From assembly GCA_022266195.1 (NCBI GenBank), contig WHVY01000001.1:6510001-6574000 (forward strand): a DNA stretch of 64,000 nt, given 5' to 3'. The translations under genes and the position numbers were made by a program. The notes under the pieces are model-generated. The model worked only from the letters and a program-made list of their open reading frames with translations, did no database searches and was not told the DNA's origin. The DNA is from Tetranychus cinnabarinus (lineage: Eukaryota; Arthropoda; Arachnida; Trombidiformes; Tetranychidae). This document shows positions 1-12,558 of the stretch, piece by piece (position 1 is the stretch's first letter; every line of letters starts with the position of its first letter).

Positions 1-115
1 TGGTAAATTGTATTCAAGAGCTAATGATGAAAACTGTTGTGAAACATCCGCGGTTTCCTCCAGAGGTTTTACTAATCCCCCAAATAATGATGGTGAAGGT
101 GCATCTGATTATTGA
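1..115 (+). CDS. C-terminal tail of a gene entering from the left edge
   Basis: An open frame starting at base 2 reads G-K-L-Y-S-R-A-N-D-E-N-C-C-E-T and continues, rich in N, G and S, to a TGA at 113-115. Only about 37 residues are visible, so no family can be named. Its support is the open frame, ordinary codon use, and a convergent arrangement with the minus-strand gene that ends at 284, with AT-rich 3' sequence between them. It could also be a chance open frame; the short length limits confidence. Confidence 0.35.
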   Translation, partial: GKLYSRANDENCCETSAVSSRGFTNPPNNDGEGASDY

Positions 116-147
116 ATATAAATTCTTTTAAACTTTTCTGAAAAGCA

Positions 148-158
148 TTTATTTTATT
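148..158 (-). terminator. Polyadenylation signals of the coiled-coil gene
   Basis: Two overlapping AATAAA hexamers are read on the minus strand at 148-158, about 125-135 bases beyond the stop codon of the gene at 284-1762. The position and sequence suit a 3' end signal. Confidence 0.45.
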
Positions 159-283
159 ATGGAAATGAATTTTATTGATAGAGAGTACAAAAATGAAAAT
201 TTTAGAATCAAATTGGATCAAATTATCAAGAAAACAAAAATTATTACCGTGATTTTAGTTATTTAATTTTATTATTATGGTAA

Positions 284-1762
284 TTATTTAGCAAATTTTG
301 TGGGTTTACGTTTATATGCGCGCTTAGAAACTCTGAGAGGATCTTGAGAGCCTCGTTCATCTTTCATATTCATGATCATATCCAATGGGTCATCAAGAAG
401 CTCATAACTAGCAGGTTGAATTGTTTTGAAGCATTTACGATTAGATGATTGACTCGAACATGAAGGTTTATCTTGAGAGCAACTAACCACTGGTTGAACA
501 ACAGCTGGAGTAGATGGCTGTGGAGGGGCCATTTCAACTAAATTTGATTGCTCTATGACTTTTACTTGTTCTGATTGAGAGCTAACAGTCGATTCACCAA
601 TACTTGCAGATCCCTCTTTAAGCAGATTGATTTTATTTTTCAATTCACAGATCTCTTGTTCCAATTCCTTCTCTTCTTCATCATCATCATTTTCATCACC
701 TTGTTCTTTTTCACTTTGTTTCCAAATAGAATACTCTTTTTCAATCATTGATATTTTGATTTCCAGGTCCTGATTTTCCTTCTCTAGACGCACCGATTCT
801 TCCATAGTTGCAGATAAATTCATACCAGTTTCCTCAATGTATTTCTGGCGAGCAGCTTCTTGGGCCAATAATTCACTTTTCTGATCATTGAATAACAAGA
901 GTCTGGTATCGTTGGCAAGATCCATCGCTTCAACTTGGTTGGAAAGATTGGTATCCAATTCTAAGAGGTTTGCTCTCTCTTCAGTTTTCTCTAAAATAAT
1001 AGTCTCAAGTTCTATAAGACGTTTTTGATTAGCATCGATTTCAATTTGTTTGGCTTCCATAAATGAATACTTTTCTTCAATGTCTTTAAACTTATCCATT
1101 TGTTTAGCTATGGTTTCATTTATTCCCTCTTCTTGTTTTTTGGCTACAAGCAAACCATCGTTCAAACTCTTCTTCAATTCATTGTTACTTTTCAACAGAG
1201 ATTGTTTCTCAGATTCCAGTCGGTGTAATTTGCTGGATACATCTTGCAGCAAAGCTTCTCTTTTCCGAATCTGTATTGAGCTTAAAAAACTAAAATCTTC
1301 AGCTTCTTTACAACGCTTCTTTTTTTCGATGATTCTTTTTTCAATCTCTTCAATATCTGCCTTTTTCCTTTCAATATCCAACTTTATTTGATCTTCCCAG
1401 GACAACATCTTTTTTTTCAGAGTTTTTATTATAACATGTCTCGAGGTCAACTCTTTTGTTGACTTGTTGTCTGTAATGTATTCACAAATTGCAGCCAAGA
1501 AACGATGAACTCGCTTTAGTCTATGTATCTCATGAATTAATCTTTCCAGCTGGGCTTTTACTGAATTGAATAAATCATAGGTTACGCCATCAGCAGATTT
1601 CTCAATATCAGCAACAATTTTTTCTATCTCCTCTAATTTGGCAGCAATTTTGTTGAAATCAGAATCAGATTTTTGTTTAACAGCTTCCAGATTTTGGCGA
1701 TTAGCTTCCAATCGACTAATAATAGGAGCTAAACAGACGTTTCGCTTCTCAATTAATTCCAT
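284..1762 (-). CDS. Long coiled-coil protein of unknown function
   Basis: An intronless frame of 492 residues, taking ATG at 1762-1760 as the start; the frame stays open to 1783 but only through a GTG. From roughly residue 15 to 380 the protein is almost continuous heptad-like sequence rich in E, K, L, I and Q, with segments such as LEEIEKIVADIEKS and KRIIEKKKRCKEAED, so a long coiled coil is expected. An acidic stretch (DENDDDEEE) precedes a last short coil. The C-terminal part is disordered, rich in S, Q and P, and ends in a basic tail (SKRAYKRKPTKFAK) that could be a nuclear localisation signal. No signal peptide or membrane segment is seen. A splice-acceptor-like TTCAG lies just upstream at about 1784, so an additional 5' exon is possible. 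The family is not recognised; a kinetochore, cytoskeletal or centrosomal scaffold role would be a guess. Confidence 0.7.
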   Translation of the reverse strand: MELIEKRNVCLAPIISRLEANRQNLEAVKQKSDSDFNKIAAKLEEIEKIVADIEKSADGVTYDLFNSVKAQLERLIHEIHRLKRVHRFLAAICEYITDNKSTKELTSRHVIIKTLKKKMLSWEDQIKLDIERKKADIEEIEKRIIEKKKRCKEAEDFSFLSSIQIRKREALLQDVSSKLHRLESEKQSLLKSNNELKKSLNDGLLVAKKQEEGINETIAKQMDKFKDIEEKYSFMEAKQIEIDANQKRLIELETIILEKTEERANLLELDTNLSNQVEAMDLANDTRLLLFNDQKSELLAQEAARQKYIEETGMNLSATMEESVRLEKENQDLEIKISMIEKEYSIWKQSEKEQGDENDDDEEEKELEQEICELKNKINLLKEGSASIGESTVSSQSEQVKVIEQSNLVEMAPPQPSTPAVVQPVVSCSQDKPSCSSQSSNRKCFKTIQPASYELLDDPLDMIMNMKDERGSQDPLRVSKRAYKRKPTKFAK

Positions 1763-2285
1763 AGTCGAGATCTCTTGAAACACTGAATATTAATAAACAA
1801 CTGAAGATGATCACAAAAAAATAAAATTAAACTAAACGAGTGAGAAAATTCAAACAGAAACAAAAATTAATTAAGCTTTTCACTTGGAAAGAGAAAAGTT
1901 CGAAAATAAGAAGATTGTGAGGCGCCAAGTTTAAAAATTACCAACCTGCTTAAGATGAAATTGTTTTTGATATTTATGCATGTCATAAGTTAAAATTAAT
2001 TTTTGCACATAATTTCTTTCGATTAAAATATATTTTCTAAATTAATCGCTACTGAGTAATTGAGTAAAATAATTTTGACAAAAAACAATTTACCAGTAAA
2101 TGATAATGGTTTAATTTAGCTTGTTTTCACATGCCCATCCTGTTGATGTAAAATTGAGAGTGACATTGAATTATATTTTACCAAACGGTTTATTTTTAAA
2201 AAATTATAGATTTTCAAATCTTATGCACACATCTGGATGAAGTAAGGAAAAATTAAATTTTAAATTAATTGATCGTTTCACTGGG
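1763..2285. other. Spacer between two minus-strand genes
   Basis: This stretch should hold the promoter and 5' leader of the coiled-coil gene and the 3' UTR of the eIF2B gamma gene. A minus-strand AATAAA lies at 2189-2194, about 90 bases past the eIF2B gamma stop. Nothing else is recognised. Confidence 0.5.
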
Positions 2286-4373
2286 CTATAAATCATCCGA
2301 GGCATCAACAAAAGTTGGTGGTATAACTTCATTGGAAAATTGACCTGGAAAGGAAGAAATGAAGATTAGTAAAGCTGCCACAAGACTGATAAATGGTTGC
2401 TAATAGTAATTCTATTAGAGAACTTAAGAGGATGCAAAATTGAAGCAGGCTTGAAATTCGCTCTAATCAACTTGAAAAGCATGCTAATGATTGTCATCTC
2501 TTTAAAAGTACAAAATTTTACTGAAAAAGTGCATTTTATTCGTACCGTAGGTGGCTATCTTGTGATTAGCAGCAACAATGCAATCTTTGATTTCCGCAGA
2601 TGAACAGATAACAGCATTGTTACAAATTATGCTTCCTTGAATATTACAACCAGCTTCAACAGTAACATGATTCATTATTACACAATTAGCAATTTTAGCC
2701 TTTTCACCGATTAAACAATGTTCACCAATACATGATCTTTTAATCGAAGTCTTATCCCCGATTCTACTCGAAGGTGAAACAAGACAATCTGCTCCAATTT
2801 GCACTTTAACTGGAGGTCCTGCATTCGGAGTAGTTGGTGTGGAAGGAACAGAAGTTTTATCTTTTACAGGCAAATTCGGGAAAATTGCTCGAAGACGCTT
2901 GTTAGCTTCAAAGTAGCCGGTAACAGTATTGGCTCTGAGACTTATTCCGTCTCTTTGAATTACGGCATAACACTTGACAGCGCTATCAGGATAAACTTTC
3001 TTCTTCTCTTTAGTATCTGGGTTTACGGTAACATGAGAGAGATTGAAGTTGTCTAAATTTTCAATGGCTTTATAAATCTCATCTTCTTCGACGTAATCCA
3101 ATAAATCAACTTTATATTTATTTTCAACTTCCGAATCATACGTTGTTTTATTTTGAATAACGTTGCTTTTGAATTGTTCTCGAACAAGTCTCGGTATTAA
3201 ATTGGCCTTAATTGATTTAAATTGTCTGAAATATAGAAAAAATAAAAAATTAATATCAGTTATTGAGTTTTTATTTCATTTGTTACCTTTTTTCCGCCAA
3301 ATAATCTAAAACCCATTTCTTGATTATGTAAATATGAGTGTCAAGAAAGTTGTTGTGTATAATGAACTGCGGACATCTGGAAGATAATTTAAATTAGCAT
3401 TCAATGAAAAAACTTTACATATTAGTACGAGTATTAGTTACCTCTTCAACATTGAAATGCTGAACGGAATGTCCTCGTCAAAAACCAATTCCGAATTGAA
3501 GAAAACTAGTCTATCGTTATTTTGATAATCAATCCCAATCAGATCTTTCTCTGTGAAACGAATAAAAAATCATTATAATCATGAAACAAATACTCGAAAA
3601 AATGAGTCCATTTACCCAATACTGGTTTGCCTTTTTTTCCCGGTGTCGATCCATCAGAAATGATATTAGATGAAGATAAAAGACAAGTGATAGCAGCATC
3701 ACGAATATGATATGAACTAACCAGCTGGTATAGTGGATAATTAGTCAAGGTATCACAGCTGATGACAAGGAAATCACTCTAGAAAAGTAAAAATCTAAAT
3801 TAATCATAACAGAGTTAAGTGGTTGTAATCAACAAAAAGACTAACCGAAATTTGTTTTTGTTCATGCATTAATCTTAATGTATCAGCAGTTCCATAATCT
3901 TCATCTTTGTTAGGCAGAAGAAACCAGCCGATTCTATTTGTCATTGTTCGTGTATCAAAATGATTGTAAATGGCTTCACTAACAGCTTCTTTTTGGCCCT
4001 CATTGATTACAATTGTCACCACTGTATATGAAAAGGAACAGAGAATTAGTAAATCATTTCCAACTTGAAAAAAGACTTGGTTCAATAGTATGTAGCTAGT
4101 GGTTTGGTTCAATTCCGATATGCCGGTCAAATCCACAAAGAGGGGAATCTATTTCAATAAAAACTGATTGTCTAGGCTCATCGAAATTAAACCAAATTAC
4201 GGGTTAATGAACAACTCACCAGAAAACTTGCACGACTCTAAAGCATGTAATGGGTAATAGATCATTGGGCGATTGCCAATAGGTAAAAGACATTTAGGTT
4301 GTGATGATACCAACTCAGGTATCCTTGATCCTCGTCCAGCAGCTAAGACGATGGCTTGAATACCAAAAGACAT
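2286..4373 (-). CDS. EIF2B3: Translation initiation factor eIF2B subunit gamma
   Basis: Seven exons join in phase: 4373-4220, 4021-3846, 3778-3616, 3550-3442, 3376-3287, 3225-2546 and 2344-2286, giving 476 residues (the human protein is 452). eIF2B gamma is a subunit of the cytosolic guanine-nucleotide exchange factor that reloads eIF2 with GTP; with epsilon it forms the catalytic subcomplex. The N-terminus (MSFGIQAIVLAAGRGSRIPEL) carries the nucleotidyltransferase-like fold shared by eIF2B gamma and epsilon, followed by PKCLLPIGNRPMIYYPL and YGTADTLR. Exon 3 has the conserved VISCDTLT strand. Exon 6 encodes the left-handed beta-helix of hexapeptide repeats (SSRIGDKTSIKRSCIGEHCL; CNIQGSIICNNAVICSSAEI). 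The protein ends GQFSNEVIPPTFVDASDDL. All introns are short with GT..AG ends. The gene is divergent from LYRM1. Identification is firm; exact splice sites are read by eye. Confidence 0.95.
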
Positions 4374-5033
4374 GATTGCAGAAATTAATTAAACTTTAAT
4401 ATGAAGAAAGCAAAATAAACCAAACAGATGTGAAACACAACACAAAAAAATTAAACCTGTCTTTAGGATAGAAAGCGCGGTTAAATTGAATTCAAAGATT
4501 GTATAGTTTTTGATCTATGCGTCCTCTAAGCATTCATGTTTGTTTATCGTTCAGTCAATGTTCAAGTTGATTGAAATTGATCGAAATTTGTCAAATTAAC
4601 AAATTTATCAGCTCATCAGAAGTCAGATTTTTAAACATTAGTCAAAATTTTGACTGATCAATAGATAGTATCGAGTCTTGATTCGGATTGTGTAAATGCA
4701 AAGTTCTGAGCTGAAAAGTTGTACCAAAATATTTCTTTCAATGCAGAAACACTACAAATTAGGTTTATTTTGATATGAATTGGACTATTAAATTTTTCAT
4801 ATTTCTCATTTAAATGGTTAAATCTAAAAAAATTCAAGTAGTACTGGTATCCAAAAGAGAGACTCGGATCTATGGACAACTTGTTTTAGGTTGACTTTCA
4901 AACACATGTTTTGAAAATGTAAACACTGCATTTTGATGTAAACTGCATAGTCTTCATTTAATAATTAAGCCTATTATCCAATTTTTGTTTGTCTATTCAT
5001 TACCGTCGTTGTGTTAACTTACAAATGTTCATC
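4374..5033. promoter_or_regulatory. Divergent intergenic region between EIF2B3 and LYRM1
   Basis: About 660 bases separate the start codons of the two divergently transcribed genes, so both promoters should lie here. No clear TATA box or conserved element can be picked out by eye. Confidence 0.4.
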
Positions 5034-5327
5034 ATGTCACATCGTCGACAAGTCTTGTCTCTATATAAAGAGCTGCTAAATCTATCCAAAACATGGACAC
5101 CAATCAGTGTTGAAGAAACTCAAGCTCAACGTGAATACATCAGAGATGAAACTCGAAATTTATTTCGTGCTAATAAAAATTTGAGCGATGATAATTTAAT
5201 AAAGGAAAAAATTGAATCAACTAAAAAACGAATCGAAATCGCCAAACATTATGGTGTAGCCTATGAAAGACAAGCCTATTATCCAACCGGCTATAACATT
5301 AAAACAGGAAAAATTCTTCCCAGATAA
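5034..5327 (+). CDS. LYRM1: LYR motif-containing protein 1
   Basis: A single-exon frame of 97 residues. The start MSHRRQVLSLYKELLNL carries the LYR tripeptide as L-Y-K, as in several arthropod members, within a basic first helix. It is followed by the second and third helices of the Complex1_LYR fold (RDETRNLFRANKNLSDDNLI; KIESTKKRIEIAKHYGVAYE). The E-A/T-R-x-L-F-R-x-N-K-N-L and R-I-E-I-x-x-H-Y segments match LYRM1 of other animals, which is longer at the C-terminus. LYR proteins are small mitochondrial or associated adaptors that work with acyl carrier protein in respiratory-chain assembly or Fe-S delivery; the client of LYRM1 is poorly defined. An in-frame ATG nine bases upstream (5025) is an alternative start adding MFI. 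Probably a complete gene. Confidence 0.88.
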   Translation: MSHRRQVLSLYKELLNLSKTWTPISVEETQAQREYIRDETRNLFRANKNLSDDNLIKEKIESTKKRIEIAKHYGVAYERQAYYPTGYNIKTGKILPR

Positions 5328-8300
5328 GTCTTACTTATCGATTTATCAATGTTTTCTTCCTTTCTAAAATTTTTCTTAAATCTAGTTCCTTTAAAGACTC
5401 TAGTTGGATATTACAAGACATTTTGATGTAGAACGATAAAAGCCAATACAACCAAATCAACTAATTTCAGCCTGGACAACGATTCCAATGAAGCCCAAGA
5501 TATTTTCAAGCAAACTGTCAAATATCAATGGAATAGTTTCTTAGTTTTCAGTTTCATCCTATCAAACAGGCTCTAAGCTGTTGAGAATACTGCCAATTTT
5601 GTCTGTTAGATGGAAATTTCGCCATTTTATCAAGACTTATTATTAAATATCGGAAAGCTCATCTGATGAAACCAGTCTATTTCAATGGTTGAGGCAAAAT
5701 GGTTATATTTGACTTTGTCAACGCAATCTAGCTTAAAGAATCAAACTCTTTAAACAATATTTATATAAACTTGTTAATGTATTTTATCTTTATTAAATAA
5801 TTTGAATCCACTAACAACTTCGATCGATTTTGATATGAATATGTATTCAATCTCTATCGGTAAATTTGTCCCTTCCTTTCGTGTTCAAAATTAACCCTCC
5901 AATCACTTTATGATTAGCATAGTCCATCAATGTTACGGTCTGGGTAATAAATATAAAACCATTACTTAATATGACTGGTTAAAACATTGTAAAAATATGT
6001 TCCATCATATTCAACATTCACTTAATCTCTTAATACTCTGAAAGTTCAATGCTAACAACTAACAGTTAACAGTGGCAACGAAAAGACTAGATTAAAAAAT
6101 CAATACCGATTAATTTTATTAATTTGATTAATGCTTGGGAAATTCAAATAAAGTAAAATCAAAATTGCAAATTACAATTTGGTTTTTACGACTCAGGAGT
6201 TGCCATCCAATCCAAGAACCTAAGGTTAATCAAGAAACAAATTTAATTAGAATTGTTTTCAATAATAATCATTCAACAGCAAACAATTGTAATTATCAAC
6301 AACTACAATTGCTATAATTCATTTTAAACTCACTGATTTGTATGAAATTAACAATCAATCATACAATTGATACGATCAATCGTGACAACAGCTATTTGGT
6401 ATCATCAAAAGATTAATCATGTAAAATAATTAAGCTTCAATCTGATGAGAAATGAAGGGTTTATTTAATGGCAATGTTTTAAAACAAAAACATTAACAAG
6501 TGATCAATGGACGGAGAAAATTTAATCTTACAAACAATTAGTCAATCAATCCACACAAATTGACTAAATTGCTTGTTTTAAGTCTTGTTATTAGTGTGGC
6601 TTACACTGAGAGCTTTGTTAACAAGCTAAATAGGAAATAATGAAGGAATAATAAAGTTAATCTTTTGGTTGTTGATTAAATTTCTCATTAGAAACATGTT
6701 GATGAGCAGTTGAAATGAGCTAATATTAATAAGAAAAAAGGTGAACATTTAAAGTCTATTGTAAGTAGGAAACAAGGAGGACTTCTTGTTAATTGTTGTT
6801 GATTTGAGATCATGTCAGGAAGGATTGAAAGGATAGTTAGCGTATTTCAATCTGGTTGATTAACTGAACACAAGTTTACAAATTTTTAATCACTATTTAA
6901 CCAGATTGTAAATGATTATTTATTGCTTCCTACAGAGTTAAATGAAGGTGAGTTTCCTGTGATGACTTGATATTGATCATTTTTAATTGTAATTTGCTTG
7001 CTTTTTTCTTCTTCTTCTCCATTTTGCATAATTTGGGTTCGGGTAATATTTTTACAAAAAGCTGTTCACATCTACTATGTGTAGGCTGTAGTTGAGCCAA
7101 CTGACAGTTTCATCTGATGTTTAACTATGATTATTATTTAATAAATTGAGTTGAACATTTGATTAATCTTCAATCAGATTCCTGAAACAATGGGTTTAAT
7201 TACGATTTAAAGTGAAACTTGACTACTGATGAGTCTAATGGGTATGATTAGAGATATTAAAAAGACAAATCTAATCGTCAATTAAGCTAGATTTTGATCC
7301 TGAAACAGGCAAATGTTTTGTAAAACAAAATCTAATTTGTTATTGTTTGATATTTACGTGTCAAAGGTAAACTCAAATTGAGCAAAATTGATTGTTGTTG
7401 AATAATTTTGTAAGGTATTGGAAAGGTGAACTTATTTTCTGGTTAACTTTGAGTCTAATCCATCCTAATCGATTGGTTAGTTTAATTTGACAATCGATCA
7501 AACACTGAATAATCTATTTTACAATATCATACAATGATTAACCAAAACAAAAAATCAACCCAATTTACAGTAATCACTAACATTCTTCCGGGAAATTTAC
7601 TCAGGGAAAGTTATATTCGCTCCTTAAATTTCGTACCTTTTCTGAGCAAATTTTTGTGACAACTTGGGTGTATTCAAATCAAATTGAAACAATTAATTGA
7701 CCAGATTGAAAGCACTATTTTAAGGAAAATAACAATCACTAATCTATTAATATTACCAACAAAAAGGGATGAATGATGATCTCGAATTTTGTAGATTCCT
7801 GAATAATATCAGCTAATTAGAGCTGTAGAACTCTGTTGCTCTGTAGAATTGAAATTCAACTTCCAAACGATTCCAATCAATTTTCAATTTTAGTTTAAGC
7901 TTTGTAAATACCAAACAGTTCTCGGCCCTGATCGATTTATCGATTGTTGAGCTATCCAATTATCAATTACTGTTGATAACCAGGACATGATTTGAGTTCA
8001 CAGTTCGTTTACAATTTAGCATTTAGTCACAAGTGATCCAGATGTGATATTTGTACCAGAAACAGTCTATTGAAATTGTTGATCGAAATGACATCAAGTC
8101 TGGTTGGTTGTTGATCCAATTGCAGGGTAATCCAATGAAATGCTTGGTATTCTCATTTTTCAATGTAACGGTAATTGATAACCTTGATAATCATTTGATT
8201 GACCATCAAATTTTAACTTCCTAAATAGTAAAAAAGAACGAAAGATTGATTTTAATTTCATATTTTTTAACAATTACAATGGTAAGGTAAATTGAAAGGA

Positions 8301-11300
8301 AACTAATATAATCGTGACTTAATCAGAAGCTATTTGGATCTAATCTTTGCAACAAAATCAAATCGTGTTTACCTTTAAGCAAATGGGCTTTTAAATAATT
8401 TTACTTGTGCTGCTAATAATACTGATTATATTGCTGTTAATAGGTACGATTGTTAGCAAACTAAACTCTTTTACTCTTGAATTTAGCGTTTCTTTGGGTC
8501 TGTTATTAACTCTTGATTACTTGCAGTTAAATGAACGAATTGAAAACCTCCCCAAGAATTTACAGATTCAATTTGCTCAGTTTGTGTAAAGGTAACATAA
8601 TTGAAGTTGTCAGTGAATCACATCCAGATCAAAATGTATTACAGTTATTATATTATAAATATACTGTTGATTAATCAAACCAATTAACCTTGACTAGAGA
8701 TTGTTGAATGATCAGTAAATTCAGTTTGACTTGGGCTTTAACATTTTGATGAATATGTGCTTGATTTGTTAATGATGATTAAGATAAGTTGGGTGAAAAA
8801 ATGCTTGAAATGTTGATAGCAAACTGATTAGTTTGCATTTAAACAACAAATAAATCATTGGCTGATTATTTGGATTGTTAATAAAATAACGGTTAAACGG
8901 GTAAAGCGGAGATTTTTTCTCATGGGCAGCAATTAATCATTAAAACCTTTGATGTTTAAAATGGTCTTCTCAATGAAAGTTGAGCTAATTAGCTAGGACA
9001 ATCAGATTATTCCAGGCCACTGAATTGGATGGGAATGAATTTCTGCAGAAATAGAAAAAAATGAAAAGAAACTTCTGATCAGAATTTTTGTTTTCAATGA
9101 CAATTAGGTGACTCAAGTTAATACATTTAGTGACATAATCTGGATACAGAAATGATTTCTCATAATCAACCTACTCATCATTACAATTTATAGACAATTT
9201 TGCCTGAAATTGACCTTCGTAATTAACTTTCACTCTCTTAGTATGAGTGTCAGCTTGTTTGGTTTGTTTATTTCTCCTCGACCTTAATTTAGTTTCAAAA
9301 AATTATGAAAGTAGAAGACACCTTCGCAAGTAAAAGATGATCAAGAGACTCTATTACGATGAGAGTGATGGTTTATGATGGCGATGATGTTGACGATGAT
9401 GTTCACAATAATACCGAAAATGGTTTTTCAAGAACACGCTAAAGAAAGAGAGAAAAGAGAGGCAGAGAAAAATGAAAATGATTACAACCAAGAATTGTAC
9501 AAGTTCATTGATTTGTATAACACATATTGTATTGTATTTCACTTACCCATAGTCAGTAATTACCGTTATTACGATTACCAATAAAAACACCCTTACCATC
9601 TAAGTACAACAAATGGTTATGAATTGAGATGTTTGTTGGTAGATCACTCCAATAAACGCCAGGTATCGCCTTAACAGGATAATAAACACCATTATTACGT
9701 TATATTCAAATCGACACTGATAAATTGAATAAGCAAAAATAAAACAAAATTAGATCATAAATCACAACGTTACACATTAAACAGATTCATTAGATAGAAA
9801 AGCTAATCCATGCTGGAAGCATTTTAGCGCCATCTTTACAAAGGACAAATCTCTGTCTATTTTAATTAACCCTTGATTTCGTGAGATGGCGATGGTGAAA
9901 CAAACAATCGCTTGGTTTCCAACGTTTTTCATGAAAAGTACTTTGAACAATTTACTTGATTATGTGATTTATTGGACCCTTTTTGAATCGCTTTTGGAGC
10001 TGTTTTGTCTCTCCCATGGCCTGAGGTGTTTGAGGTAATAGATTACAGGTTGGCTTGAGTGCAAAAAGGTCAATTATGGATTTACAAATTTAATCAGAAA
10101 TAAAGGTTTGTTTTCTTCTTATTTTTCACTAATACCTTATACCTTTTTCATGCCTGTTGTCAATTAAATATTGATTAACTCAATGTTTCAATAACATTTA
10201 TCCATGTTCACACTTTCAAAGTGATATAATGATTAATTGGAGGCTTCCTTTTATCAATCATTTCTATATAAAATAATTATGACGACCAGCCAAAATTGAT
10301 TGGACATTAAGAAATGGTAATTATAAGAAATTGAATAATGAGTAATAGTAATACCATGCATCATGAACTTGCTGTTAACCCTTATAAACATCAAAATTGA
10401 ATGCCATTCAATCTTAATCAATATTGATTAGAATAAGATTTATTCAATTCATATTTAATCTACATTACTTTTCTTTCTCTCTCTAGTGACTTTTTGATGT
10501 TCATGATGACAACATGATAAAGATGTATTACCAGTTCAGTTTAATTAAACAATTGTCCATTATAATCCTTTTTGTGATTACAGTTTATTATTATAACTTG
10601 ATTATATTTGAAAACTTAATTGACCCAAAGATAGCCTTGAAACCATTCACAGATACCGTCATTCAAATTATTCAATTATCCAGGAAATAAATGAACCTAA
10701 ATTAATATTAATAACATTATGTTTGCTCTAATATCAACTAACAGGCATAAAATGCTGAAAAATGATTTGAATAACATTTCAATTTAACCAACATCTAATT
10801 AAATGACTATAAGCTTATGCTTTAAGAGTAAGGTTGTTGATAGGTTATGGATTATTAACAAAGAATCAATTGATCAACTTTTCGCTGCCCTTTTAATCAG
10901 TTAACTTAACAATTAGAATTGGCAATTAAACCTTTAGCCTTGATTTTGAAATCATCAATTATAATTGTAGTTGTTAGTATTTCGTTAAACCTGCAATTTA
11001 ATGGAAAACAATGAATACAATCAACTCATGAGAATCATTAATTAACCATAATCAAAGCAGATAAATGGTAGAAACAAATGGTTTACATTAGCATGTAATA
11101 TGTATTGTTTCAAAGTTATAAATTTCAATGTGAAACAATCCAACAAATTGCACTTGGATTAATATAGTAAAGCAAACATATTTACAATAAAATCATTTGC
11201 TTACAAAAAATACGTTTCAACACAAAACTGGATTAAAATCAGATTGTCATCACGTTAACACGAAAACCATGATTAGTACAAATAAACCTCAAGATCAGGA

Positions 11301-12558
11301 ACAATCAATAATTATCGTACAAAATAAGGCCAATCTAAAACCATAGGTTCTTGGCCAATGAACAATTGATTTCAATCTTCCATCCAAATGGAAGAGATGT
11401 TGGAAGATTATGATGGTTCTGGTGATCCTGATTGATGGTGATGATTATGATGATTGTTATATTGATTAAGCCGTAATAAGGGATGCCAAGAGATTAAATT
11501 TGGAAGAATATCTTGAATCACTAATCTTAATTGACTCCTCGGGTAGCCATATTAAACCATGAAAGGTTCTTCCCAGGATAGCCATGTTGTGTCATCTGAT
11601 CGCCTTATTTAACCAGAAAATACCAGAAAATCGGTTAAATTCATGATATCCCGATTAAATTGAGAAACAAGTAGTTAAAAATGTTCACAATTTTACATTA
11701 AAACAAAACAATAAATACCTGATAATCCTTTGAATCCAGTTAAAGCGAAAGCTTGATCGTCATCTTCGAGAGCTTCCTTGAATGTGTACATCTAAACACC
11801 TACATAAGACACATTTGATCTCGCCCTTTCAATCTCTCTTTCTTTCCATTCGTCTTATCACTTGTCATCATCTACTTTCTATCTTCAATCTTCCCTTTCT
11901 TCCTTTCTCTTTCTCTCCTTTACCGACTGTTAACTGATAACTAATAGGTTAACCGTCGCCCAAAAATCAAATGCTTTTCCCGCTCAACATTTTATAATAT
12001 TAATTTGTTTTACTTTTACTTTTTTGTCTTTCTTTTTCTTCTCTGTCTATCTCCGTCTTCTCTCTTCTTCTTCTTGCAACAAAATAACAATTACAATCGT
12101 AATCTTAACGTTAAACGCTCACACAAACACAATAAATTACTCACTGGTACCATCAGTTTGTCCGTTTGACTCAATCACTTCACTTTTGTTTTACCAAGCA
12201 CTTTTCTGGAAGTCATCCTTCCATCTAAAATATTTCCCTCTCGATGTTTTTTCCCAATCTACCGGCAAATCTTATCTATTGTGAATCTAATTAACCGTTG
12301 AATTGTTAATTAAACCTTTTATCATCGCCATCAATAACCTAATCAACTGCAACAATAGTTTCAACATTGAATCATCTTATTGGATTTAAAAATTAACGGA
12401 TCTTCCATTTGCCCTTTTCTGGTTCCATCAATGTGTTGAACCATTTTTCTGGTAATTTTTTCGGTTAGTCCTTTCCATTTCATCTTCAGCTCAACTTTAA
12501 TTTATGTGAACCATTTTTTTCGCTGATAAATCAGTTATTTTTCACCAAAGCCATTTGA
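5328..12558. other. Gene-poor region upstream of the cuticle gene
   Basis: About 7.2 kb of AT-rich sequence with only short frames that have no recognisable domain or splice context. The first few hundred bases should contain the LYRM1 3' UTR. From about 11820 the sequence becomes rich in pyrimidine tracts (CTCTTTCT-type runs at 11820-11920 and 12020-12075), which may be the promoter and 5' leader of the cuticle gene. TTATAATATT at about 11992-12001 is a possible TATA-like element. No tRNA, transposase or repeat family was recognised by eye. Confidence 0.4.

Noticed and set aside
1050..1391. Plus-strand frame inside the coiled-coil gene
   Set aside because: Antisense shadow of a much better minus-strand coding frame.
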